From: Trichoplax adhaerens
Taxonomy: Eukaryota > Placozoa > Uniplacotomia > Trichoplacea > Trichoplacidae
NCBI RefSeq assembly: GCF_000150275.1
Contig: NW_002060945.1
Span: 4,950,123 to 5,014,122 of the forward strand
Direction of reading: 5' to 3'
Length of the DNA: 64,000 nt
Shown here: positions 39,824 through 53,646 of the stretch, one piece after another
Layout of the letters: each line of letters opens with the position of its first letter
Numbering within the stretch: position 1 is the first letter of the stretch
Notes under the pieces: generated by a model
What the model saw: only the letters and a program-made list of their open reading frames with translations
Told to the model about the DNA's origin: nothing
Databases searched by the model: none
Position numbers and translations under genes: made by a program

Positions 39824-42066
39824 TGTATAAACTAAAGGAAAAAATCGAATCAAACGCTGTAACGGAAAAATCAGGAGTTTCGGTTATAACTGGTAGTAAC
39901 TGTATAACCGTAACCGTAGTGTACTGTAGGAATAAAGCTGGAGTGATTACGTAAGTACCTCAGTACAGTACCTTAAACGCGCATAAATCCTTGCGCCACG
40001 GTATACTGCAGGAAAAAATAAGATCTGCTTCACTCAGGTCTACTTCAACGCCCTTGGTAAATCGGTAACTACAAGCAGTCGAACTGAAAGTGAATCGAAT
40101 TACTGCCATATTAACCTCCTTAGGTCAGTCATACGAGTATTTACTGTGACCACAAATCTCTTCCTCTTTCATGCTATTACATAAGATATTGAACAAGAAA
40201 TCAAACACTACTTTAGCTATCACAGCAAGTAGCTAACCTATCGTCATTGCACATTGCAATAAGTTAGAGCTTCATTAATTGGGCGATTATTCATACTTTT
40301 ACGACTAGCATTTTTATAGAGAGCTTGTAAATTTTATTTTACAAAAAACATTGTACACGAGCAGTTTATGACATTGTGGTAGAATATAATAAAATGATCT
40401 CGATTTTCATGTTAAACCTTACCCGTTGACTAGTAACTAACCTGGAATGTGTTGATCTTGTCGAGTTGGTTCTCGATATGCCGTCAGAAATCGTAGATAC
40501 TGTGTTATGATAAATTGACATGCTTTACTTCAATAACAGATTCAGCAGGCATTCTCTGCCAATATATATATCTTAAGTACATAGTATTATTGATGCTCTG
40601 GTAGCGCAAAATTTTGATAAAGTGATTTCAAATTATGCAGCATAACCGCCATGAACTGCTCCACGAACTACTAGTCGTTGACCTTGAAATGCTTGTTAAA
40701 TTAAGCAAGCAAGTGCCAACCATAACAAATAAAGGCACAAACTTATAGTACTAGGCCCGTTTATTTCTTGTTTACTCCAGAACTGCTGTCATAGCTTATT
40801 GCTTTCCAGTAATGAACTCATAACTAAAAATGCCTATTGGATTTATCGCCTTCACTTGTATTTTGTAGCTTTAATATTGACTACTAGGTAAACGAATCGG
40901 AAGGATTCTCTATTATTTTGGATAGATACAGTACAAGGTTTAAGCAGAGTTAAATCAGCTAATGGAAGGTAATGTACTTATACTACTGTAAAATAACCTA
41001 ATATACTTCACTTCTGTCAAAAATTTAAACCTAATTAACTTCTGCAAAGAGTCACGTCAGTTGAAAGTTAATCTTTCAATTCATTGTATTACCTCATCAA
41101 TGAGACTATAGAGATGCAATCTCAATTTCAATTACATACAGTAGAACGATATTTATTATTCGATGACCAAAAAGCTGTAAATTCGCTACAGCTTAGAGGT
41201 AGTTTCAGGCCTTCAATTACAGGATTACAATATCAACTCTACAGTGTAACTTACTAGGCAGCCCTGTTCAATATCCACTTTAAGACATACCATTTTATTG
41301 GGTATAGCGTAATTTTCCTAGGATATCATCAAGTAAGAAAATGCGCCAAATCTTATAGAAATGCTAACATTAATACACCTAAATCGATGATTTGTTAACA
41401 TTGTTAATGCAGCACCGAGAAGTCTTTTAGCAAACTGTTCGTTGTAACACCGGCAGTATACTAGACTAAAATCGAAGCCAACCCCAAAATCGCATCTTGA
41501 TAAATGCAACTGCAAACTAATACGGTATAACGAGCATATGCAATACACTAACATACTCGTATAATCGTGCGGGTTATATACTGTATATAGTGTAATGTTG
41601 TAATAATTGTAATCAATTAGTAATTAATTACTATATCATAGCGATTAATAATGAATTATACTACTGTACATGCAAATCATTCAGGAATTACATCTGTACA
41701 ACACGCACATATTTTCGTAATATCGATACTATATATACACATTGCTCTGACCAATCGTGAACTTCGGTTAGTAGCACCAACTTTCAAGTATTTAGTTTTG
41801 AAATTTTCACAAAAAATGACTTACAATTAGTGCACATCTGGCCCGATAGTAGCTCTGATTCGTATATAGAGTACGTAATATTTCTAGTATATTACAATAG
41901 TATCGGAACGCCTTTATGATAAATAAGAAAATGAAGTCTTACTTATAGTACTATATACGTATAAATTCAGTACATATTTGCAGTAAAATCATGTGTAAAA
42001 TTTATTTTATATAAACAGATATCATACCATTCGCAGTTTGTAATAATTCAAAATTATTAACTATAG
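39824..42066. other. intergenic region between UBL7 and the PWWP gene
   Basis: No gene is firmly supported. The missing first exon of the PWWP gene should lie here. A 59-codon plus-strand frame at 41651-41830 and a short minus-strand frame at 39960-40109 are the only candidates worth noting. Confidence 0.4.
39960..40109 (-). CDS. short open frame, possible first exon
   Basis: An ATG at 40109 opens 49 codons of mixed composition (MAVIRFTFSSTACSYRFTKG, then VDLSEADLIFSCSIPWRK). The frame ends in repeat sequence, just after a possible donor (AAG then GTACTG). It is not repeat-derived in its first 45 codons. No partner exon or family is recognised; it may be chance. Confidence 0.2.
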   Translation of the reverse strand: MAVIRFTFSSTACSYRFTKGVEVDLSEADLIFSCSIPWRKDLCAFKVLY

Positions 42067-45000
42067 CTTCCGTTGCCGATTGTGTATGGGTTAAAATAAA
42101 TAAATATCCTTGGTGGCCAGCAAAGGTGAACGAGTATAAAGTTTTGATAGGCTTTATTATAGTGCACAGATGTAGTTTTTTATGTAGTCAATTTCTATTA
42201 TATCTAAATCATGGTTCTCTTATGAAGTGGACCTGGCCACTGGAATGTTAAACGATTATTTCGATTGTAAGTTTATAATCTGTTGTACGCCTATCTTTCT
42301 ATATCGCAACGAACAGGTTACCAAGGTTTTGCATCAAGGCGGTAAAAAGAAGATTATTGTTTCCTGTTTCGGGGATGATTCTGAGTAAGTTGGTCTGCTA
42401 GATTTGGGGATATAATTATGGCTGATATTTCATCGAGATTAACATACGGTAATTATTACGTTTAAGAGCTAAAATTACAAGTTCAAAGTCTATTCGCTTA
42501 TGGAATTGTGCCGAACATAATGTAATGGTCGATCATGGGAAAGCCAATAGAAGCCACAGTATGATCCTTGACGTTATTAAACTTAAGATAGAATATTTAC
42601 TGCTGCAGTTTAGTGATCATTGATCATTTACAAATATGGTCTTAGTCAGATATGATAACACTACAGTTAAAAATTCAGTTTTATACTATTTGCGAATTGT
42701 TCAATTTCTACTGCAGTCGAAAATTTTAATTAAAGTCATCTTTATATCAGGGAATAAGATATTATTTGGAAAAGCTATGGCAGAGATAAAGCAATATATC
42801 AGTTCTTCAACAGAAGTGTGTCCCCAATCTATTACTTCGGAGCATTTGAATGGTAAGAGTGGATTAAAATTATTAAAGAGTTTCGAATGATACAGTGTTG
42901 TTAAAATGAAGTTAAGTTGACATACAGGTACATTTTTATGCTTAAAACTATACGGCAATTTAATATCCGTAGTTGTCAATAATAGCCTGTCCTCAAGCAA
43001 TGGTAACAGGCTAGCTGACTCCTTAAAAAAAGATGGTTAGTTATTGACATTGCCTGTTTGGTCTGATGAGTGTTATAATTTATACAAAGGCTTTATTATC
43101 CCATTTCTATACTAGACTCTGATGGTGATATTCCAGATGCAACGATACAAATTGCTAAGAAAAGGAAATTATTAGATTGGCAGTCGAATGTTGATCCTAC
43201 ATACGATACAAAAGAAATAGTCATCGACTCTCAAAAAGCTGATAGTAGTAAATACAGTGCATTGTCTGATAATTTTGACGGTATAACTGCGATTAGGTAA
43301 GTCAATATTCATAGATACTCTTATTCTGTATGAATTCAATTATAACACTGTATTTGAGGTAGCTTGTTGTAATGCGATGGTCGATGTCGCTCATAAACCA
43401 GATAATGTTCAAAATACAAAATAGATTTTATTAAGTGATTACATCTTAAATACGCATATTTCTTAATGTTTCTTGGCTTTGCTTAGGAGCATATCTGAGA
43501 TTGACGATGTAAAATTAGATTGCGATTCCTCTGACTACGACTTTAATAAAGATGATGACGATGATGCATTACTTATGGAAGAAGGTTTAACTCCGCAAAA
43601 GCAATTATCAAGTATGTGACATAATTACGCTAGAATCACTATAAAGAATCTCTGCAGAGGGAAAAGCTTTGGCATACATACTCTTAGGTAATTCCTTATT
43701 CATTGATTTTAGAACGACCTCCAGTACCTGGTGATATCATTTGGTATAAATACGAAAAGGATCCTCATTGGCCTTGTCTAGTAAGAAATAGCAGAGTAAA
43801 GTATTCCTCTTAATGTTCAGCAATCATTCTTAGCTGTCTATACCTCCTAGGTGCTCAAAACCTATAAGAAAGCTAACAAGACTAATAAGCCTACTAAGAA
43901 GACTAAAAGGACTACTAAGAAGATTGAAAAGATTACTAAATTGAAAATTCTGTTTTTAATTAGCAATCAAACGTTAGTATTCACCTCTATCATCATAGCA
44001 GCACATATTCTTCGTATAATGATACCGCTACCAACTTAATTTAGTACCACCTTTTGGATCGTTACTAAAGAATAAGATGGATTCGTTATTAGGTTAATAA
44101 CTGCAAGAATGAAAAATTGGGCTTTCTTTTTTTCTGAATGCGAACGATACAAGGTTAGTTAAAGAACTAGGGCTTAATTTATTGTACAATTCCCTGATTT
44201 AAGGAGCTCAGTATACGACTTGATGTTCGGTAGCTATTTTAAAATTAATTGACTGATAACAATCCTCAATTTTTCTTATTAAACAGTATAGATTGATCTA
44301 TAATAACTATGCTCGATTACTTGTAGATTGCGGGAAAGAAAAGTAAATATTCTGAGGATTTCATGAAATCTGTAAATCTTGCGGAACGTCTTTTTCTCCG
44401 GAAGGATAAGGGTATGTCAAAACTGAAAGATATAATGTACTAAATTACATGAACTTTAGCGCATATTTCTAACTCATTTACTCATATATTGCAGACATGG
44501 CATCCATATTCAAGGAAATAAACTATGGTAAGTGCAATAACAATAGAATTGAATATATATAATTTATTTATGTATTATTACGGGTCGTTTGTGCTCACAG
44601 TTTTTATTGCGACACTTTGTTAGTACCTGAGACAAGAAATGTTAGAAGTACATACTCCGATACTGACAGTAGTGATAAAGAGTCAGATTTTGGTTATGAT
44701 ATAATTCCAATTCAGGAGCCGAAGACGCTCTTTGGAATACAAGTAACAGAAATTGCAGATGATTCTGATTTATCAAAGGGGAAGGAAGGTACGCCCGTAC
44801 TTTTTTATAAATAATGAAATAGATAGTCAAGTCTAATAATATGTTCGAGCTGTGCATTACATTTACGAAAATATTTAATCAAGCTAATAATTTAACAGGA
44901 TTCGAAACATTAAGTCAATTGGCTGACTGTTGTAAGAATGGTAAATAGTAATAACTGCTTTCTTTTCCTGCAATGCTTCGGTTAATATAAAAGTCTCAGC

Positions 45001-47993
45001 ATGTCAATGCGGATTTTATTGTGGTATAAATTGAATTGTAAAATATTTTTAATTTACCTTCAGATAATCATACCAATGATAACGAAGACACCAAATGTAA
45101 TTATAATTTCTCTATCATAAACTGTCTGCCTGATATATAGCTCTAAATTAAACACGATTTTAATGTATTTTTAACCAATATAAACCAAAACTATCACACC
45201 CATAGTTCAACTTATATAGTATTACATTCTGTGCAGCTATTGTATTTATAGTATACATAACCTTTTGCCATGGATTGACTAAAGCTAGCTTGCTGTAGTT
45301 TAGTTAAAGCATCAAGAGACTAGTGTAGGCGTATAAGATACTAAATTACTAACACAATTTATTCGGCTCTAAGTTTCAGAAGGCGACTACCTTTGGGCCA
45401 AATTTCCTACCTGCCCTTGGTGGCCGGCAAAGGTAACGGAACATTATTTAAATTGATTTCTTAATTATAATTATTACCACGTGTGTATGTAGTTGTTAGC
45501 TTAATCCCTTTTCAATGCATAATCTGCTGAATTTCTTACTCTGGATTTCCCTTTATGTCATAAATAACTCTGGTTGAAAAGTTGAAACGCTCCAGTACAA
45601 TCTTAACCAGCTTTGAGTTGATGTTGCATTGTATGCCATTCTTAGGTAATTGATATAGAAACTAGCGACGCAACGGAAACCATAACTGTCTCTTTCTTCG
45701 GAGAAAACTCCATGTATGTAGCTTGGATTCTTTGACAGCGTCGAATATATTTCATTAATATGATACTGCTTTCAGCTATATCATATGTAGCTACTTTAAG
45801 ATATGCAAGCTGCATTAATTTTGCTCATTTACCGATTTTCATGTTAATAATGAAACAACAGGGAAAGCTTCAAGTCAAGTTCAAATTCAATCCGGTTATG
45901 GAATTGCAAGGAAAAGAGGAAAATGATAAAGACAGGGATGCATTCGAAAAGTTAGATCAGATAAAAATATATGTAGAACTTGCAATATACGCATAGACAT
46001 ATAGAGACATAGTTCTTAGCATAGGATTATCCATTTTCGCACTAACACTCACACTAGTTAGTGTGAGGGACAAATCAATTGTACTAAGAGACTACATGAC
46101 TTCGTGAATAGCTTTGTTCGGAAAGATAGTAGCAAAAGAAATGTTTAAAAAAGCTATGACTGAAGCCAAAGACTACATTAAAGATCAATACCGAGTATCC
46201 AAGATAGACAATGGTATAAATTTACATTCTTGTCTGTAAGACAATAACTTATAACGGCTCTTAACTGAAGAGATACTTATACGATTGACTCCGAATTACA
46301 GGCGACAAGAACAATAACACAACGGATGAAGAAGTAACTCGTATGTTGTACTAGTTTTTAAAATTTTATTTTAATACCACGGATTTACTAAAGTATCGTA
46401 TGTTATTTAATTATGAAAAACTTTTATTTTAAAAATTATTAGGAACTCCTGAACCTGGTGATATAATTTGGTACAAACACAAATTGCTTTCCTACTGGCC
46501 GGCAATGGTAAGATAAATATCAGATGAATTTTCATACGTATTTGCAACATGTGCTTAACTCTGACACACTCGGACTGCTATTAGATCTATGATATTCTTG
46601 GCACGAATAAGGCTGCAAAATTTATTATCATCTTCTTTCAAATTCAAGACATGTATGTGTAATTTACTTTATCGACTATTAGCAAATCAAACTATAATTT
46701 TAACTGAAGTTATATTACATTGTAATGATGCGTTGATGCGTCTCTAAGCGTTTTTTCGATAGAAGGAACTGTTATTGAGAAAAGAATTCTTTCTAACGTA
46801 GATACAGTATTCCAAATACACGAAAATGGCAATTTTTTGATGAATGCCAAGAACATAGAGTACGAACTGAGTGATTGATATACCGATTCCTTAACGTTAA
46901 TAAATAAATTAATTATTAGTTGTTGGATTTTGTTGATGGAAGGCGAGACATCTTGAAGAGAAACTCCATGAAGATTTTACGCAAGCCGTAAATCTTGCTG
47001 AGTCTTTCCTGAACCGCACAGATGAGGGTATATTTCAATCGGTAGTTTCATAGGTATTGAATTATTGATTTGCGATTTTTGCCTAATTTCGTTTTATCAT
47101 AGATATTGAATTTTTAGCTGAAGAAATTCTTAAATATGGTACGGATACACTATAAATTTATTCATAACATGCAGTAGAACAGATTCGGTGAAGGAATCCT
47201 TTACTAATTTTAATTAATACATTTTATTACTAGAAAGTGAAAATGAAGATGAAATCGAAGATGATGATACAGTTATTAATCGGTATGAATTAACTGCAAT
47301 TTGATAGTTAACTCAAATTTAAGCCAAGTTAACGACAAATCTGGTCATGTTGTAGCCAGTTAAGCCAGGATTTAATGAATATCATCGTGAGTGATGATAT
47401 GAAGAGCATGCTTAAGAGAATACATGCTGGGGAAGAAAGTAGTTGGCGTCATAAAATTTTTACACTGGGAAGTAGGTCGGCTGTTGCGGATCTAAAATTG
47501 CAAGCTGGCTTTGGACCAATACACAAAAATCAAGTAAGTAATATATAGGCTTCGTTAGTTTAACGAGGCCCCTGTCACTCAGAAGAACATTGGTCAGCGA
47601 AAATCAATCTTGTCATATTTTATAATAATACTGACTAATTGTTGCCATTTACGTGATTTTAAATATTGGGGACATAGTACCACGAATTGATGAGTACGCT
47701 AGAAGAAATTTATTATGAAATTAACAACGACTTAAATCCGGACGATATATTTTTTCAGTGTCGCAGTTATTGCTATGATGTTCTCCTGCCTGAGGTATTT
47801 TACTGCTTACTATTTGATTTTAAGCACTAACGCAGTTTTGACTTTAGGTAGAATGTACAGTAAACGGTTTTACTCATGTAGTATACTCCAAGAAGTAATA
47901 CTATTCATGTTTCAATTTTAGGCTATTATACGTTCCCTTCGATCACATTACAACTTGACATTAGAAGAAGCTGAAAAGAAATATTTATCGTAA
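42067..47993 (+). CDS. multi-PWWP protein, PWWP3A/MUM1 (EXPAND1)-like; 5' exon not found
   Basis: Resolved exons are 42067-42125, 42317-42384, 42482-42521, 42717-42852, 43116-43296, 43487-43611, 43713-43780, 43851-43972, 44108-44153, 44327-44411, 44495-44527, 44624-44788, 44899-44940, 45064-45096, 45383-45432, 45646-45713, 46112-46213, 46302-46340, 46443-46507, 46585-46652, 46943-47027, 47103-47138, 47234-47282, 47356-47533, 47678-47794 and 47922-47993 (stop TAA). Less certain exons begin near 45810 and 46800. The start codon exon is missing and the 42521-42717 join is tentative. Four PWWP-type domains are seen, starting at CVWVKINKYPWWPAK, PGDIIWYKYEKDPHWP, DYLWAKFPTCPWWPAK and PGDIIWYKHKLLSYWP, with acidic linkers between. 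The C-terminus (VLLPEAIIRSLRSHYNLTLE, EAEKKYLS) resembles the conserved end of PWWP3A/MUM1, a chromatin and DNA-repair factor; PWWP domains bind methylated histone tails and DNA. Vertebrate relatives have a single PWWP. More than 710 residues are accounted for. Confidence 0.8.
43863..43940 (+). repeat. Lys/Thr-rich coding repeat in second PWWP domain
   Basis: Units of ACTAAGAAG/ACTAATAAG are repeated about eight times, coding KANKTNKPTKKTKRTTKK inside the second PWWP domain, between its HWP core and the ILFLIS strand. The fourth domain has no such insert. It probably arose by slippage and makes a strongly basic loop. Confidence 0.8.
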
Positions 47994-48290
47994 ATATACT
48001 ATCCTTTCCATTTTCTGTAAAATGAGTAAATGAAATTTGTATATGTCTATACATTCTGCTATAGATATCGTACATTGTAGTGTATAGAAATTATGTAATA
48101 TCAAAAATACTGTTGATTCTAACAGTTGCGGTATACATGTATGGCAACTTGTAGTACTTTTGTAATTTGTGCTTATGTAATTTGAGCTTATTTCATAATG
48201 CTCAAAAACGGAATCGCTTGACTGCGTCATGATCTACTTTGGAGCTACAGCAGGTTATTATATAGATTACAGTTCCTTTTCTGTACTTTC

Positions 48291-48296
48291 AATAAA
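48291..48296 (+). terminator. AATAAA polyadenylation signal of the PWWP gene
   Basis: A canonical hexamer AATAAA lies 298 bases after the stop codon and is followed within about 20 bases by T-rich sequence (GTTAATTTTGTATTT). The position is plausible for the 3' end of this transcript; the exact cleavage site cannot be read. Confidence 0.5.
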
Positions 48297-51200
48297 ACTG
48301 TTAATTTTGTATTTAGAATCACGTTTTATAATTCAAATTTGAATACTCTTTTAAGTGTATCAATTGTAGATAAATGATAAGAGCAAGAAACGAAAGCGTA
48401 CGTAGGAATAAACATGGAAATTTTCCAACAATTTTTCGAGATTCTGGCCTCGAACCCTTTACAAATAATTTAAATACTTATAGTCTTTAAACTAGTTATT
48501 CAACATAGCATGCATGCCTGAAATAAGAATGTAATAGAAGAAACTGTCTTCACTTTCTAAAGTTTAACTAGAATACCGCACTCACTATGCGTATTTTGCT
48601 TGAGAGGTAACTCTGAAATGTTTATATTACTGAGTTTTCCGGAACTATGACTGGACAAGTTATTAGCATATTTAAACAGACTTAGCTGAATACATTCCCG
48701 GTCACGTATAATGGAAAAGGTAATGATACCTTCCAAATCTTATATATGTTGAAGTAATATCTGGCATAGGCGCGCTAACAGGTACAGTAATTCCGAATTT
48801 ATAGTATAAAATTATATCACTATTGTTAATAAGCTATACTATGCCAGTGTACATGTACATTGTACAATTATGATACCTGATTATTTCGAGAAAACTACGT
48901 CACGGAATTGATCTTCATCGCTATTATGAAACTTTTAGCACATTACTTACTTTGGACTCTTGGGAAACTATCATTGTTTTCCAGACTTGAATTTACGTGC
49001 TGTCTTCCATGAACCCTTTTCGTTCATAGTAATCGCAACCAAAATTATTTATTATGACAAATGAATAAAAAATTGAAGGTGTAGTAACAAGATGAGAACT
49101 TAAACCTCATACGATTGCGACACCGACTATCAAACAGAGAAGCACACTATTAAAAACAGTATGCTCAGTTGCTCACTGCTTAACTCCATCCTACATTTGA
49201 CGTCATAGACACTAATTATAATAAGTATATACTGGCTTATGTTTGGCAGTACCACAGCAGATATTTTGAGGAATTGACGTATACCGAATTACAGTAAATA
49301 ATCAATAGAAGCCAACATTGACAATTACTTGTTATTCAGATTGACATTTCCAAGATATCTTATGATGTAAGGCATGAAAAATTATTTTAAGTTTCAATAG
49401 TTACTATAAGTTACAGATAGCCCTATTTTAAAATTCAAAATGGATAAAAACGGGTGGAGAGAGAAATTAGAAATAATAAATAAATGAAACAGGCATACCT
49501 TTACTAATTCTTATCAGACTAAGGAAGCAATTATAATTTCATAAATTGTTGTGAATATCAGTTTATGTTTTCTTAAACTTGGCTTTATAAAACAAGAAGT
49601 AAATATCGTACTTTTAAACAACCAAAAGATTTACGGAAAAAAAACTTAAGTCAAAGCGATATATACACGTATATCAATTACGAGTATATCTAGGGAACAA
49701 AAGAAAGAAGAAAACGGAAATATACAAAACTTAACTTCACAGTGAATGACATCTACTATTGTAATCTTTGAATATATATTGCACTTTTAAGCCAAAAAGA
49801 CTTCAATTTATTCTAAACTTAGAAAAGGAAGTACTATATAAGCCTTTTAATTGACGTTTGGAGTATCCTGTACGTAACATGTAAAGAAATTATAGGAACT
49901 ACCTAAAAACGATACTTACTTTTTAAGTAGACCCTGGAAATTATCATTAGCTACTATATTTCCGGCCTATGCTGATAGAGTATAAATGAAGTGATCTTTA
50001 TATTTATCTGCTCGTATATCTACATATTAACTACGATAAAATAATTTCAGTAAGTATGAAGTTGTATACTGTATGTATGAACAGATAGCTACGTAAAATA
50101 TGAAGCAAAGAAATTACGTACTGCTAGAAGCAAATCTGTAATCAGTTATCGCCTGCTTTGAAATGCCAGACAAAGTGACGCCTGATAGTATAAACTAGAT
50201 CCTAGTAGCTCATGTTGTTTGCTAGTCATTTTTCTGCCTACTGTTGTATGAGTACAATAAATCTATTAGCAGCCCGATATTCAAGTATTACAGTATTTGT
50301 TGATGCCTAGATATGGCCATAAATTACACTGCTATCCTTTCATAGTAGCCCAGATTACGTTCATGTTTCAGGTATTGTGTTTACTGTTATACACAGTTCA
50401 AGATGCCACATTTCTCTGCGACCTAATTAAGCATTTATTTATGATCCAACCTCTATAACTATCATATCATCTAACTACTTGGTTCTTTTATGTCTACATA
50501 TACGTTGTCGATAGCAAATTTCATATATTTTCCAGTAATTCAATAGGCATAGGTCCATTAAAGCGCACATGGATACTGCCACCCTCTAAATTATTTGTAT
50601 AATCAACATGAGTGTACTTATTTATAAATTTATTTTTGAAAAATTTATATATACTCGTATATATACGTGCCTATATATAGAGAGTCAACTGATTTCGTAT
50701 ATGCAACATTTACTTTTGTGAATTACTCTGTAGTAGTATATGATATATGCATTTAGAGTGGATTAGTGCTAATTCAGAATGATTGGATACACGACATCCC
50801 AAGTCTTTCCAACTATCCCTCACTTAAAAACTCCCAGCTTTTATACCCTGGACGGAGGATTATACCGTAACACTTGCAAGCTCTAACCATTGTGGTTCAT
50901 CTATACGGCCTTAACATACATAGCCTTTCTGTGCTATACTATACTTTGGTAGCCTCGGGTATAAGTCTGTTTGTACAGACTGCATGTATTAGTTGTTGAT
51001 AATAATATTAAGAATACAATACAATATATCTTGCATGCGAGGTATATTTTAACAGATAAAGTCACAAATAGGCAAGCTTAATCATCAAGTTAAGAATGTT
51101 ACGAAATACGAATATTATCACGTATTTTCTATCAATTGACAGGTTAAGAGAATAAGCCCCTGGGCGACATCTCAAACGAACCTCCGGATTTTATATCATT

Positions 51201-53646
51201 TCCCATAATATCCATGTATAACTGTATAAATGACCTAATGATGTATTGAAACTTTTAACTGCTAGCTTATTAATAATTTCTGGTAAGAAGTTTCATTCAA
51301 TAAAATTGATCACAGTAGCAATTGTCTTGTTAGCATAGCTTTCAAAATATCTTATCCTAGGTAACATATCCTATTTTGGTGACTAATTTCAGTATGTATG
51401 ACTATTTAGTATAGCATTTTATACTTTTGTTTTACTATAGACTATTTCATATTGTTATACAGAAATAGATTTAATTTGCAATTAAAATATCATAGTGGTA
51501 TCAATTTCCAAGTAATTAAGTCGGAGTAAAATTCATTTTTATTTTCCTGATAGTTTTTATTTCGATGATAGGTTTCTAATGGTCCAATGTTGTAATTTTG
51601 ACGAATAATCAAACAAGCCAGCGAAATATATTAAATCAATTACTTGGACATAGCTTCCGACGGCATTTGCAACTGTTCGATTAAACTGAATATTTGCTCA
51701 GTAATTAAAAGTTCTGTCACATATTGGCATAAAGAAGAATGGATGGCAATACATGTTGCTACAATCTTTCAATATAGACTGTTGAATATAGTAGGTACAT
51801 TTTTCAAGTAATATAGTTCGTTTCGATTATACTAGTACAAACTCCCGTCGCTTTGCTGACGGTTTACGATAATGTGCTCATTTAACAGATAGTATTACCA
51901 TTTGATAGACCTGTCAGAGGTTCAGTAACTTTATACCGTGTATTGTATGCTGTACAAATGTACGGTACAGCACTACAATACTGTACAGTACTTTTACTTG
52001 CCAATCGATGATGAACTAGTCAGCATTAGTATTAAGCGTAAGAGCACGTATATGTTACTATACACGTACTTGCCTTACTTCGTTGCTATACTCCTATTAC
52101 AACATTCATATCTTATCAAGCCTGTTCTTCTTCAGCTTATTACCATCATTGTAATCGTCGATTCAATTAAAGCTATTAGACATTGTCTATCTATTCTTTT
52201 TTCACGTTGTGATAATTGTGTTTCCTAGTTAGTGAAATAAAATTTCAACTGCTGCGGTTAATTATTCAACTATTGTACCCTAATAAAATAATAAGTTCAA
52301 TCATTCTATTTGAATCGCATTGTTATAATGTGTTTTTATGAATAATCTAAGTTAATGATGTCATAACTATTTGTGATTTTCATATAATCTTGTTGCCATC
52401 ATAGATAGAAATTAAGGAGGTTATAAAAATTTAGTTTCAGCCGAAACATAACCTGTACAGCAAGCTAGCTATCATTACTTGATTTTATCGGCAGATCAGA
52501 TATTTTTACCGAATTAGCCGGTAATTAAATTTTGTTTTCAAGCAAGATATTGCTATGGAAATTTTTCTATTGATACATGTAGTGACATAGCCGAGCTACT
52601 ATTCGATTTTGTAACTCTATTTCACATTTAAGCTTACTGTATGCCAAGATAACGACTTAGCTTCGATATTAATGACATATCCTGTAAGTTGAAAAATCTT
52701 ATATGACTGAATATACTGTCCTATCCTATTCTGCGCTATCTTCTAACTCTTTGAATTTCTTCTTCACATAAAAGCAACTTACTGTTAATAATAACTTATT
52801 TTTTAAGTATCAATCTTTATCTTAGTGTTTACCTCTACTTTGACAATCACCGATTGATTAGACATCCGTAGCTGCTACACACTTTATTAACAGAGTGAAT
52901 TATTTTTATAGCCAACTATGGATATTCATATGAAAAGATTATTGTTATTGAGAAAAATATGGTTTTTAAGAGGAGCTATTATAATGATTATATATATTTA
53001 TTATTAGATTTAATAGGATGGGCTATTCTCTCATTTGGAACTATTCATTATTATTAAAGTTAGAAGGTTGCTAAGGAGGTTCTAGTAACTTATTTGCATA
53101 CTGCAGTTTGTTTACTAATGGATTGGAATAGATAAAGAGAATACAAATCGTCGTCACAACCACCTATTATCCAATAATTCTATAACACATACACAAAAAA
53201 GGAATCAAGGCTTTATTTAACTAAATAGATCACCATTATGGACGCATAGTGGAATATTATTGATGCAGACTTCACCTTTTTGGTCGTTCAGTCTATTTCT
53301 ACTATTATGATGATTAAAATAGAACAGTTGACTGCACTCTGATTGTCTCTTACTATTCTATCATCTGTATCTTAGCCTGTATTGGATACCAATTTAACCC
53401 ATCTAAGAAATATACGTGTATAATTACGATTTACTGATGAGTAAAAATCGAGATTCTGTTTTGTCTGGCTTCTTAGTAATAGCACGCCTAAGTATCAAAA
53501 TTATTAAGAAATCAAATTACGATCATCAAATATACTGTAATTAACAAAAGGAAAAAGATTTAAAATTACTATTGAAAGTTTGAATCGTTAGGTTGCGCCT
53601 TTCAAGATTATAATAAGTACGAGTGCTTAATGGTCATCGATTAAAG

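Noticed and set aside
39308-39835. Several open frames of 70-120 codons on both strands
   Set aside because: All lie within the foldback element and are made of the same YCTVQ-type repeat translation. There is no family resemblance.
51938-52228. 96-codon hydrophobic plus-strand frame
   Set aside because: Its start is repeat sequence, and the hydrophobic tail is typical of T-rich DNA. No exon or family evidence.
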